A DNA stretch of 64,000 nt from Pelosinus sp. (GTDB lineage Bacteria; Bacillota; Negativicutes; DSM-13327), in assembly GCA_029239675.1 (NCBI GenBank), contig JARBUM010000003.1, positions 53,687 through 117,686 on the forward strand, written 5' to 3'. Position 1 is the first letter of the stretch. Each line of letters opens with the position of its first letter. Positions 1 through 7,706 of this stretch are shown here, piece after piece. The notes beneath the pieces are model-generated. The model was given only the letters and a program-made list of their open reading frames with translations, was not told where the DNA came from and did no database searches. Position numbers and translations under genes: made by a program.

Positions 1-1024
1 TCTTCGACACAGACTTTTCATTTCCTGGAATGGGTGAAGCGGAAATAATAACAGTATCACTAGGATATATTTCAACTTTTCGGTGATCATTCATCGCCAT
101 ACGTGTCAAGGCTGACATAGGTTCACCTTGGCTACCTGTAGATAAAATCAAAATTTGATTTCCTGGATAATTTTTGATTTCATCAATGTCAATTAACACA
201 CCTTCAGGAACTGTTAAGTATCCAAGTTCCGTGGCAATATTGACAACATTGATCATACTTCGACCGATAATTGCCACTTTTCGGCCATACTTACAAGCAG
301 AGGTAATCGCTTGCTGCACACGTAATACATTTGACGCAAAGGTTGCCAAAAGGATTCGCCCTTTCGCTGCGCTAAAAGCCTCATCCAGAGCAATGCCAAC
401 CTGACGTTCTGATTTCGTAAAACCTGGTCTTTCCGCATTCGTACTATCGGACATCAAAACCATTACGCCTTCATCACCCAGTTCGGCAAACTTATGCAGA
501 TCCATCACTTTTCCATCTACTGGCGTATAATCAATTTTAAAGTCGCCTGTATGGACAATCGTACCAACCGGCGTTTTAAAATACATTCCTACAGAATCAG
601 GAATGGAATGACTCACCCGAATAAATCCAACTTGAATCTTGCCAAATGTGATTTGATCTCCTGGCTGTATCGGAATCAATTTATAATTTGCTACGTTGTT
701 TTCTTTTAACCGGCACTCAGCCAGTCCCATTGCGAGGCGAGTACCATAAACAGGAACATCAATTTGCTTTAGTAAATAAGATAAAGATCCTATATGATCC
801 TCATGACCATGAGTAATAACCACTGCCCTTATCTTATCTTGATTCTCAAGAAGATAGGATATATCAGGTATAACTAAATCAATTCCTAACATATCATCCT
901 CTGGGAATGCTAACCCAGAATCAAGTATGACAATATCATCCTCATATTGAATAACCGTCATGTTCTTGCCTATTTCGCCTAATCCACCCAGTGGAATAAT
1001 AGCGAGCTTATTTTGTTTTTCCAA
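1..1024 (-). CDS. rnj: Ribonuclease J, 5' portion (runs off the window)
   Basis: Metallo-beta-lactamase/beta-CASP ribonuclease, a main mRNA-decay and rRNA-processing nuclease in Firmicutes with endo- and 5'-3' exonuclease activity. The first 341 codons are present, and the 3' part lies beyond position 1. The protein opens MEKQNKLAIIPLGGLGEIGK. The metal-binding motif HGHEDHIGSL is near residue 73, followed by SHSIPDS and HTGDFK motifs and the beta-CASP region containing STGSQGEP. The start is TTG at 1024-1022: a GGAGGT sits 8 nt upstream, and the frame has no ATG until the Met of KNMTV. J1 and J2 paralogues cannot be told apart from this fragment. Confidence 0.93.
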   Translation of the reverse strand, partial: MEKQNKLAIIPLGGLGEIGKNMTVIQYEDDIVILDSGLAFPEDDMLGIDLVIPDISYLLENQDKIRAVVITHGHEDHIGSLSYLLKQIDVPVYGTRLAMGLAECRLKENNVANYKLIPIQPGDQITFGKIQVGFIRVSHSIPDSVGMYFKTPVGTIVHTGDFKIDYTPVDGKVMDLHKFAELGDEGVMVLMSDSTNAERPGFTKSERQVGIALDEAFSAAKGRILLATFASNVLRVQQAITSACKYGRKVAIIGRSMINVVNIATELGYLTVPEGVLIDIDEIKNYPGNQILILSTGSQGEPMSALTRMAMNDHRKVEIYPSDTVIISASPIPGNEKSVSK

Positions 1025-1246
1025 AAAAAAATACCTCCATTATTTGAGTTTGTATATTTAACTTTGTTTTCACTAATAGACGTTCCGTAAATCAGCCCTG
1101 AACCTAACTGGCTGACTCCATCCAAATGTTCATAAAATGAAAATATCCGCTCACAAACCATTAATTACATTGTACTTTATCTTACTAAAATATACAAGCA
1201 TTCCCTTATATAACAATATTTTTTCTTAAAATACTATCTATTTTTC
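1025..1246. other. Intergenic gap between sensor kinase and RNase J
   Basis: AT-rich spacer that presumably holds the RNase J promoter. A 60-codon open frame in it overlaps the RNase J start on the same strand in another frame and has no support. I see no repeat or RNA motif. Confidence 0.4.
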
Positions 1247-2332
1247 TCACAATACCCTATTATTTTTCCCCCTCAAGGGGATTTCTACAAAAAGCTTAGT
1301 CCCTTGACCAATGGCTGACTTGATATTAAAAGTCCCTTCTACCAATGCAACTCGTTCCCCCATACCATATATGCCCAAACAAGTATGACTATGTGTATTC
1401 TTAACTATTTCTGTATTAAATCCTACACCATTATCATGAACCATTAGAATAAGTTTATCCTGTCGTTTATTTAATGATACGCAAACTTCTGTTGCTTGTG
1501 CATGTTTTACAATATTCGTTAACGCCTCTTGCAAAATTCGATATAAGGTAATCTCGATTTCTGGCGAAAATCGCTCTCTAGATAAATTGCTAAAATCAAT
1601 ATGCATAGAAATTCCATATTGCTTTGCATAATTTTCTATATATTTTTTTGCTGCTGCTACTAATCCTAAATCATCTAATAATACGGGACGTAACTCTACA
1701 GCAATATGATGAACTGCTTCTAGAGTTGTAACAGCAAGATCACGCATTTTCAATATTTTCTCTTTATCTTCACTACTTTGCACTTGCTCAGCAAGCATAC
1801 GCAGACCCACAATAATGGACGTTAGGGACTGGCTTGTTTCATCATGTAACTCTCGGGAAATTCTTTTTCGTTCTTCTTCTTGTATCGTAATAATTTTATT
1901 TAAGAACACAGAACGTAACTCTTCTTTCTCTTGTAATGCTCTGACTAACTTTTCCTGTTGAGCATTCGACTGCACATTAGCCTCGACAAAACGTGCTGCT
2001 AATCTAGCATAAGGCTCTGCCATTTCTTGATTGCCTGTAACACCAATGACCCCAATACACCTGTTTTCAAACATAATAGGTACATTAAACCCCTGCCTTA
2101 TACCGCTTAAGTAACGTTCCTCTTCCTTGCTAACATAGAATTCTTTTATAATACCTGCTTTAAGCATTCTAGCTCCCGACTCATGAACCTGCCCAATCCG
2201 TTCTCTACTAAAAGAGGCAATAATTACCCCGCGATCATCTAGGATATTTACATTTTTATTTAATTCTGCAGCAACGATATCAACTAAAGACTGAGCAAAT
2301 TTTGCGTCCAATCTTCCATATGCATTGTTCAT
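1247..2332 (-). CDS. Sensor histidine kinase with sugar-diacid recognition domain
   Basis: Soluble NarL/LiaS-class histidine kinase of 361 residues. Residues 5-130 resemble the putative sugar diacid recognition domain of CdaR-type regulators (LVDIVAAELNKNVNI, then DDRGVIIAS and the ESGARML region). A coiled coil spans about 125-160. The HisKA_3 H-box is RELHDETSQSL with phospho-acceptor His163. The N-box is around 250-275 (LQEALTNIVKHA), and the ATP lid has HDNGVGF and GMGERV. No transmembrane segment is visible, so it should sense a cytoplasmic ligand. No response regulator gene is adjacent. A GGGGG ribosome site lies 6 nt before the ATG. The ligand is unknown; glycolate, glycerate or another diacid is only a family-based guess. 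Confidence 0.85.
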   Translation of the reverse strand: MNNAYGRLDAKFAQSLVDIVAAELNKNVNILDDRGVIIASFSRERIGQVHESGARMLKAGIIKEFYVSKEEERYLSGIRQGFNVPIMFENRCIGVIGVTGNQEMAEPYARLAARFVEANVQSNAQQEKLVRALQEKEELRSVFLNKIITIQEEERKRISRELHDETSQSLTSIIVGLRMLAEQVQSSEDKEKILKMRDLAVTTLEAVHHIAVELRPVLLDDLGLVAAAKKYIENYAKQYGISMHIDFSNLSRERFSPEIEITLYRILQEALTNIVKHAQATEVCVSLNKRQDKLILMVHDNGVGFNTEIVKNTHSHTCLGIYGMGERVALVEGTFNIKSAIGQGTKLFVEIPLRGKNNRVL

Positions 2333-2412
2333 TATAATACCCCCATAAAAACTTTAGGTTGAATCTTTGTTCTATCTTTCTGCAAAGGTTAGTATTTTTC
2401 CTATGATATTGG

Positions 2413-2441
2413 TTGACAACTAATCTTATATTTAATAAAAT
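2413..2441 (+). promoter_or_regulatory. Promoter of the lysine riboswitch/lysP unit
   Basis: TTGACA (2413-2418), a 17 nt spacer and TAAAAT (2436-2441) give a good sigma-A-type promoter. Transcription would start just before the riboswitch P1 stem. Confidence 0.7.
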
Positions 2442-2462
2442 AAGCAAGAAATTAAATATGTT

Positions 2463-2640
2463 GTGATTATAGAGGCGCAAGTATTATTAGTATATATAGT
2501 GAGCTGGCAGCAATGAACTATATTGAAAGGAATAATTGCCGAAACAAAAAAAATGCCGTTTTTTTTTGTTGGGCTTGTATTCAATAAGTACAAGACTGTC
2601 ACCTAAAATGCATTTAGGTGAAGTGCTATCTCACACAAGC
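2463..2640 (+). ncRNA. Lysine riboswitch (L box)
   Basis: The segment follows the L-box consensus in order: ATAGAGGCGCAAG after P1, TTAGTA, a GAAAGG...ATTGCCGAAAC block, a hairpin ending in GTTGGGCTTG, AATAAGTACAAGACTGTCACC, and GTGCTATCTCAC closing P1. P1 pairs GTGATTATAG (2463-2472) with CTATCTCAC (2626-2634). The P1 3' strand ATCTCAC can instead pair with GTGAGAT of the terminator at 2671-2703. Bound lysine should therefore free the terminator and switch lysP off. Confidence 0.93.
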
Positions 2641-2670
2641 GCTGATTTATTCTTTTAGGGTAAATTTTTT

Positions 2671-2703
2671 GGTTGTGAGATGGATCTCACAACCATTTTT
2701 TAT
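2671..2703 (+). terminator. Riboswitch-controlled terminator
   Basis: GGTTGTGAGAT/ATCTCACAACC stem (2671-2681 with 2684-2694) followed by ATTTTTTATTTT. It lies before the lysP ribosome site and shares sequence with riboswitch P1, forming the expression platform. Confidence 0.9.
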
Positions 2704-2727
2704 TTTGCAATAATTAGGAGGTTAACT

Positions 2728-4155
2728 ATGTCAAATCCTACAGTGAATCTTAAAGATCTATGCCCTGAAAAAGAAGGACTTAAACGTGGTATGAACTCAC
2801 GTCATCTAATGATGATATCCATTGGTGGCACAATTGGTACTGGATTGTTTCTAGGTTCAGGTCAAACCCTTAATCAAGCAGGTCCTTTGGGTGCCGTTCT
2901 TGCCTACTTAACAGGCGGTTTCATTATGTATCTGGTGCTACTATGTTTAGGAGAGCTCACCTCAGCCATGCCTGTTTCCGGCTCTTTCCAGAGTTATGCT
3001 TCACGCTTTATTTCCCCTGGTGCTGGTTTTACTACCGGTTGGCTCTATTGGATCAACTGGGCAATTTGTATTGCTGCAGACTTTACTGCTGCAGGCATTA
3101 TCATGCACAATTGGTTTCCTCAAGTAGCCATTTGGATATGGTGCGGATTTTTTGCTATTATGCTAGCTTTATTAAACATGGTTTCCGTAAAGGCTTATGG
3201 AGAGGCAGAATTCTGGTTTGCTAGTATTAAGGTAGTTGCAATTTTAGCTTTTATAGTTGCTGGAGCCGGCTTACTCTTCGGTTTCTCTAGCCATTCAGTA
3301 CCTATTGTTGGACTCTCTAATTTCAATACTGAATCTGGTCTCTTTCCAAATGGGTTTCAAGCAGTATTCTTAACCATGATTGCTGTAGTGTACTCTTTTC
3401 AGGGTGCTGAACTTGTAGGTATTGCAGCAGGTGAATGCGAAGATGCTAGCAAAAATGTTCCCCGCGTCATTAAAGGTATTACGTTTCGGATCATTTTTTT
3501 CTATGTATTAGCAATGATTGTATTGGCTGGTATTATTCCCTGGCAAGAAGCAAGTGTTCTAGAAAGTCCTTTTGCTCACGTATTTGGCATCCTAGGCTTC
3601 CCATTGGCACAAGATATTATGAGTTTCGTTGTTATGACCTCTGCCTTATCAGCAGGTAATTCAGCCTTATATGCCTGTTCACGTCTTCTTTGGTCCATGT
3701 CTAAAGAAGGTTTAGCACCTAAATTCCTAAGTACATTAAATTCTCGTGGTGTACCGACAAATGGTGTATTAATAACCCTCGTATTAGCTTGTATGTCTTT
3801 ACTCACTAGCGAATATGCTGCTGATACTGTATATCTGTGGCTTATGTCTAGCACTGGGCTTACAGGATGCCTTATATGGGTTATTATTGCTTGGTGTCAA
3901 ATCAACTTCCGCCGAGAATTTTCTCGCCTTGGTGGGAAATTAGAACAACTCAAATTTCGTACTCCCCTATACCCCCTTGTCCCAATACTAGCTTTAGCAT
4001 TAAATATCGGCGTTATAGTCAGTTTGTATTTTGATGAATCCCAACAAATTGTTCTATTTACTGGTATTCCTGCACTAATTGGCATCTATTTATACTATAT
4101 AATCTTTTTAGATAAAAAAATTAAAGCATCCAACGCACAAGAAAAAGCAATTTAA
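2728..4155 (+). CDS. lysP: Lysine-specific permease (APC family)
   Basis: Amino acid permease of the APC superfamily, 475 residues with about 12 membrane segments, predicted to import lysine across the inner membrane. The family hallmark GGTIGTGLFLGSG is near residue 35, with FQGAELVGIAAGE about residue 235. Sequence alone gives a LysP/GabP-like amino acid permease; the upstream lysine riboswitch makes lysine the substrate. I take ATG 2728 because AGGAGGT is 5 nt upstream. An earlier in-frame start at 2680 would lie inside the riboswitch terminator. The gene is monocistronic, with a terminator immediately downstream. Confidence 0.92.
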   Translation: MSNPTVNLKDLCPEKEGLKRGMNSRHLMMISIGGTIGTGLFLGSGQTLNQAGPLGAVLAYLTGGFIMYLVLLCLGELTSAMPVSGSFQSYASRFISPGAGFTTGWLYWINWAICIAADFTAAGIIMHNWFPQVAIWIWCGFFAIMLALLNMVSVKAYGEAEFWFASIKVVAILAFIVAGAGLLFGFSSHSVPIVGLSNFNTESGLFPNGFQAVFLTMIAVVYSFQGAELVGIAAGECEDASKNVPRVIKGITFRIIFFYVLAMIVLAGIIPWQEASVLESPFAHVFGILGFPLAQDIMSFVVMTSALSAGNSALYACSRLLWSMSKEGLAPKFLSTLNSRGVPTNGVLITLVLACMSLLTSEYAADTVYLWLMSSTGLTGCLIWVIIAWCQINFRREFSRLGGKLEQLKFRTPLYPLVPILALALNIGVIVSLYFDESQQIVLFTGIPALIGIYLYYIIFLDKKIKASNAQEKAI

Positions 4156-4156
4156 A

Positions 4157-4192
4157 AAATGGTGACCTCACTACCGAGGTCACCATTTTTTA
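4157..4192 (+). terminator. Terminator after lysP
   Basis: ATGGTGACCTC/GAGGTCACCAT stem followed by TTTTT, directly after the lysP stop codon. Confidence 0.92.
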
Positions 4193-4306
4193 TTCTATGT
4201 CTAAACTAACGTTCCTTCATCGAAAGGCAAAACTTACTATGAGAGAACGTCTCTATTTTTATGTTATAATATTATGTAAATAAGAATAAAAAATTGGAGG
4301 GACATT

Positions 4307-5260
4307 ATGGATTCTTTATCCCATGCACTAATTGGCATGGCTATAGCTGGATTATCTGGTCATCCTTTATCCTTTTATGACCCCATATACCTAGCTGCCG
4401 TTCTGGGGGCGCAAGCACCAGATTTTGATATTATTGCACAAGTGAAAGGAAATTTTTCCTACCTTAGACAGCATCGTGCTTTTTCCCATTCGATTCCTGG
4501 ATTAATCCTTTGGTCCATAGTGATTAGCTCTGGACTATTTATTATTATGCCGCAAACTACCTTACTCTCCTTATTAGGATGGTCTTTTGCAGGTAGCTTA
4601 TCTCATATCCTTATTGATTATTTTAACACTCATGGTGCTGCTATTTTATGGCCTTTTCGGAAAGAGCGCAAAAGCTTACAACTTTTAAACGTATTTGATC
4701 CAATACTTTTAGTGCTCTTACTCAGTATTTATATGTTAGATTTCACTATGCTCACTTTATCATGTATTACTTTTTTTATTCTGATATCATATATAGCTTT
4801 TAGAATTATCTTACGCAGAAAAGGAAAAAAGCAACTGTTAGAGTTATTCTCCCAACGTGATATCCTGCAAATCACAGTAATGCCTTCACTAAAGCATATA
4901 TTCTTTTGGGATTTTGTCATCGAGACTAAAGATTCTTACTTAGTTGGCCAAGTCGGAGCAATCTCTCCTATATTAAAAGTTCATGCCGATTTAGCAAAAC
5001 CAAAAGATATTTCTAACTTTACTCAACAAGCCCAAAAAACGCTAATTGGAGACTTTTTTGCCACCTTTACGCCCTTCATTTATTTTGAAGAAGAAAAAAG
5101 TACTCATTCTATTTCCGTCACCATCTATGATCTTCGTTATGTCCTGAATAAAGAATTTATCCATCGAGCAACGGTTATATTTGATAATAATAACCGTCCC
5201 ATTTCTTCTTATCTCCATTCCTACGGCAGCACTACGAAAATTCCTTGCGAGCTAAATTAA
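4307..5260 (+). CDS. YdjM-like inner-membrane metal-dependent hydrolase
   Basis: Membrane protein of 317 residues in the YdjM/DUF457 family of predicted metal-dependent hydrolases. The N-terminal MDSLSHALIGMAIAG, the acidic APDFDII motif and HRAFSHS supply the conserved His/Asp residues. Four to five hydrophobic segments fill the first 170 residues. The C-terminal half (about 170-317) is soluble and looks like an extra domain. TATAAT at 4265-4270 and TTGGAGGG just before the ATG support an own transcript. E. coli ydjM is under LexA control; I see no convincing LexA box here. The substrate is unknown. Confidence 0.82.
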   Translation: MDSLSHALIGMAIAGLSGHPLSFYDPIYLAAVLGAQAPDFDIIAQVKGNFSYLRQHRAFSHSIPGLILWSIVISSGLFIIMPQTTLLSLLGWSFAGSLSHILIDYFNTHGAAILWPFRKERKSLQLLNVFDPILLVLLLSIYMLDFTMLTLSCITFFILISYIAFRIILRRKGKKQLLELFSQRDILQITVMPSLKHIFFWDFVIETKDSYLVGQVGAISPILKVHADLAKPKDISNFTQQAQKTLIGDFFATFTPFIYFEEEKSTHSISVTIYDLRYVLNKEFIHRATVIFDNNNRPISSYLHSYGSTTKIPCELN

Positions 5261-5289
5261 AAGAAATAGCTTCTCTCACTATTTCCCCC

Positions 5290-5709
5290 TCATTTTATTC
5301 CTTTATCATTAAAAAACTGTCCATACTCTTTATCACTTCTTAGGATATGCTTAATGATCCAGTCTTTAAGAAACATAAAGGTTGGAAAAGACAATGCCAC
5401 TGCACCATTATTATGTTGATTTACAAATTTATTAACTTCGTCTATGTAATATTCATGCTGTTTTTTATGTTCTAGGTATTCAGGATAAGCAAACTGTATC
5501 ATTAATTTCTCTTCCGCTAACAGATGGTACTTCACATATTCTAACAATTCCACCAAGGTTGTCTCCGTCAAATTCCTTTCTTCTTCCAAATCCCCACACT
5601 CAAAAACTTGCTGATACACCTTGTTAAATAAATTGAGCAATTCTTTATGATGATCATCAAATTCTTGAACATTAGTGGTAAATTTTTCATCCCATTCCCA
5701 GAAATCCAT
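5290..5709 (-). CDS. Bacteriohemerythrin
   Basis: Single-domain oxygen-binding di-iron protein of 139 residues, the usual bacterial size. The full ligand set is visible: His20/21 in FDDHHKEL, His62 and Glu66 in HLLAEE, His81 and His85 in HKKQH, and a C-terminal HILRSD (H-x4-D). A 20-codon upstream extension is open, but ATG 5709 follows GGAGG and gives the family's usual MxxWEWDEKF opening. Probable role is oxygen sensing, storage or scavenging in an anaerobe. It is divergent from the zinc-ribbon gene at 6058. Confidence 0.92.
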   Translation of the reverse strand: MDFWEWDEKFTTNVQEFDDHHKELLNLFNKVYQQVFECGDLEEERNLTETTLVELLEYVKYHLLAEEKLMIQFAYPEYLEHKKQHEYYIDEVNKFVNQHNNGAVALSFPTFMFLKDWIIKHILRSDKEYGQFFNDKGIK

Positions 5710-5769
5710 ATTTATCCTCCATTCTACTGCTTTCGCTCTTCCATTGGCCCGATAATAATCCAAATCCAT

Positions 5770-6057
5770 ACTTGCATATTATATAATTTTTTGCACAAAA
5801 TATAAAGGAAGTATCTTGATAAAAACACAATCTCTACTACCTTTTCTTAAAACCAATTTCCTATATTTCCAAAAAAAATAAATTTTTATAATTTTTTTAA
5901 AAAATATTATAAAAAACTCTTTACTTTTTTGCCAATTCAGCGTATAGTTTAGAAGCACTCAAATAGATCGTTTGGATTTGTCATCTCTCTTTTATAAGAG
6001 AAAATGAATCTTCTCATTACCTATTTTAGTAACAGATATTAGGAGGCTATACAACAC
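5770..6057. promoter_or_regulatory. Divergent spacer with promoter of the zinc-ribbon gene
   Basis: Very AT-rich spacer between divergent genes. TTTACT (5920-5925), 17 nt and TATAGT (5943-5948) form a plausible promoter toward 6058, leaving an untranslated leader of about 100 nt. The leader holds a short TCTCTTTTATAAGAGA hairpin and ends in AGGAGG. No known riboswitch class is recognised. Confidence 0.5.
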
Positions 6058-6357
6058 ATGAACCAAGACAAAACTTTAACTTGCCGCGATTGCGCAGACC
6101 AATTCGTATTCTCAGCTTCAGAACAAGATTTCTTCGCTGAAAAAGGGTTCACCAACGAACCAGGACGTTGCCCTTCATGTAGAGCAGCTCACAAACAAAG
6201 AAATGGTAACGGCGGTGGCCGTGGTAACAGCAACTTCCAACAACGTGAAATGCATGATGCAACCTGTGCTGCATGTGGCATTCAAACACAAGTTCCTTTC
6301 CGTCCAAGCGGCGATCGTCCTGTTTATTGCAGAGATTGCTTTAGCCAGAACCGCTAG
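6058..6357 (+). CDS. Small double zinc-ribbon protein
   Basis: Protein of 99 residues with two Cys4 knuckle pairs: CRDC...CPSC in the first 45 residues and CAACG...CRDC in the last 35. A Gly/Asn/Arg-rich linker (NGNGGGRGNSN) separates them. This is the architecture of zinc-ribbon domain proteins common in Firmicutes that carry a probable zinc-binding CxxC-x(n)-CxxC module. The basic, glycine-rich linker suggests nucleic-acid contact, which is inference. AGGAGG precedes the ATG, and a strong terminator follows the stop. Confidence 0.85.
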   Translation: MNQDKTLTCRDCADQFVFSASEQDFFAEKGFTNEPGRCPSCRAAHKQRNGNGGGRGNSNFQQREMHDATCAACGIQTQVPFRPSGDRPVYCRDCFSQNR

Positions 6358-6366
6358 GATGTCAGA

Positions 6367-6397
6367 AGTCCCTGTCTATGACAGGGACTTTTTTTAT
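6367..6397 (+). terminator. Terminator after the zinc-ribbon gene
   Basis: AGTCCCTGTC/GACAGGGACT stem followed by TTTTTTT. It overlaps the last codons of the convergent transporter gene. Confidence 0.92.
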
Positions 6398-7302
6398 TTA
6401 CTTACTTGCACTTGCCTATCTGATCTTGTGGCCATATATACCCCTGTGATAATGCTCAAAGCACCTATACATTTAAAGAATGTAAACGATTCACCTAAAA
6501 TAAAAACTGATTGAATAATTGTAAAAATTGGTACCAAATTAACAAACACTGCAGCGCGAGATGCACCGATCTTTTCAATAGCAAACAATTGAATCAAATA
6601 TCCGAGTACTGAGGCAAAAATACTCATATACAGAATTGATAACCAACCATAGACACTAGTCTTAGGCAAATAGGATGCAGGATTTTCTCCTATGACAAAA
6701 GGTATGGATATAAGTACACAGATTAAAAAGGTATATGACGTTACCATTAGTGGTGATAAGGAATATTTCTGCATATAAGAGCGACTAAGGAGAGCATATA
6801 ATGCCCAGCTCATCACGGCACTAAACATTAGCACATCCCCGGGATTAAAACTAAAAGTAGAAATCAGTTGCCAATCAGCATTGGTTACAATAAGAAACAC
6901 ACCGCTAAAAGAAAATATAATGCCTATTAATCGTTTTTTAGTGAGGCTTTCATTGAAAAATAAAACAGCCATCAGAGTAGTCAATACAGGATTGGTTGCC
7001 CCAATTAACGAAGAATTAATTGCTGTAGTATAGCGTAAAGCACTAAAAAATAAGACATGATAGAAAAAAGTACCCACAACACCTAATATCATCAAAGCTA
7101 TCCATTGCCTGCCTTTAGGCAGCCATTTTTCTTTCTCTCGGCTATATAATAAAAAGAAAATAAAAGGTAATGCAAAAAGAAACCGGAAAAAAGTCAGAGC
7201 AAATGGTGGAAATTCCAGCACTGCCATTTTTCCTGTTATAAATGCACCCGACCAAAAAAGAGCAGTAAAAACCATTAGTAAACAAACTTTATTTTCGGAC
7301 AT
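6394..7302 (-). CDS. EamA/DMT-family transporter
   Basis: Inner-membrane drug/metabolite transporter of 302 residues with ten predicted membrane helices in two EamA repeats (about 8-140 and 150-290). Typical elements are FWSGAFITGKMAV at the start, ALRYTTAINSSLIGATNPV, and the second-half ALYALLSRSYM and FVNLVPIFTII. The substrate is unknown; relatives export amino acids or metabolites. ATG 7302 is preferred because AAGGAG lies 7 nt upstream, whereas the other in-frame ATG at 7308 is only 1 nt from it. It is convergent with the zinc-ribbon gene. Confidence 0.88.
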   Translation of the reverse strand: MSENKVCLLMVFTALFWSGAFITGKMAVLEFPPFALTFFRFLFALPFIFFLLYSREKEKWLPKGRQWIALMILGVVGTFFYHVLFFSALRYTTAINSSLIGATNPVLTTLMAVLFFNESLTKKRLIGIIFSFSGVFLIVTNADWQLISTFSFNPGDVLMFSAVMSWALYALLSRSYMQKYSLSPLMVTSYTFLICVLISIPFVIGENPASYLPKTSVYGWLSILYMSIFASVLGYLIQLFAIEKIGASRAAVFVNLVPIFTIIQSVFILGESFTFFKCIGALSIITGVYMATRSDRQVQVSK

Positions 7303-7470
7303 CCACATTCTCCTTATTTTTGCATATATTATATCTTTATAAAACTTTTCTTCATTCCTTTATAAAAACCTTTACACTATCCAAAAAATCTTCCCGGGTA
7401 AAATAGATGTTTTACATCCACTCTTATTTTGTATTAAAATAAGAATGAAATAAAAATGTGGAGGTAATGT

Positions 7471-7611
7471 ATGGCTGGATGTAATGAGAAAAACTGTACC
7501 TGCCCAAAAACAGAGTGTGCCAGACATGGTAAATGCTGTGAGTGCATCAACTTTCACCGCGAGAAAGAAAATCTTGTCTACTGTCTACGTGATTTAGAAA
7601 AAAAGAGCTGA
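7471..7611 (+). CDS. Tiny cysteine-rich protein (DUF6485-like)
   Basis: A 46-residue protein with eight cysteines (positions 4, 9, 11, 16, 22, 23, 25, 38) in the order NCTCPKTEC...HGKCCEC...YCLR. This resembles short DUF6485-like proteins of anaerobic Firmicutes that place similar C-x-C and K-C-C-E-C motifs; the family link is from memory of the pattern. A GGAGG lies 6 nt before the ATG, and a strong terminator follows. Function is unknown; metal or redox binding is plausible. It falls below usual ORF-length cut-offs and is easily missed. Confidence 0.8.
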   Translation: MAGCNEKNCTCPKTECARHGKCCECINFHREKENLVYCLRDLEKKS

Positions 7612-7641
7612 AAGTTCTAATACCTAAGTATTTCATCTATG

Positions 7642-7692
7642 AATAATCAAGACTCTTACTTAGATTAGTAAGAGTCTTGATTATTTTTTACA
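7642..7692 (+). terminator. Terminator of the cysteine-rich gene (possibly bidirectional)
   Basis: Long stem AATAATCAAGACTCTTACT (7642-7660) with its complement (7667-7685), followed by TTTTTT. The MFS gene converges from the other side. Confidence 0.9.
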
Positions 7693-7706
7693 TACCTCTT
7701 CCACTT

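Noticed and set aside
979..1161. 60-codon frame overlapping the start of RNase J
   Set aside because: Same strand as RNase J but another frame, no ribosome site, and it covers the RNase J Shine-Dalgarno.
2680..2727. Upstream in-frame start for the lysine permease
   Set aside because: It lies inside the riboswitch terminator stem; the AGGAGGT at 2716-2722 serves ATG 2728.
4200..4306. LexA operator before the ydjM-like gene
   Set aside because: GAACGT and CGTTCC fragments occur but do not make the Firmicutes CGAAC-N4-GTTCG palindrome.
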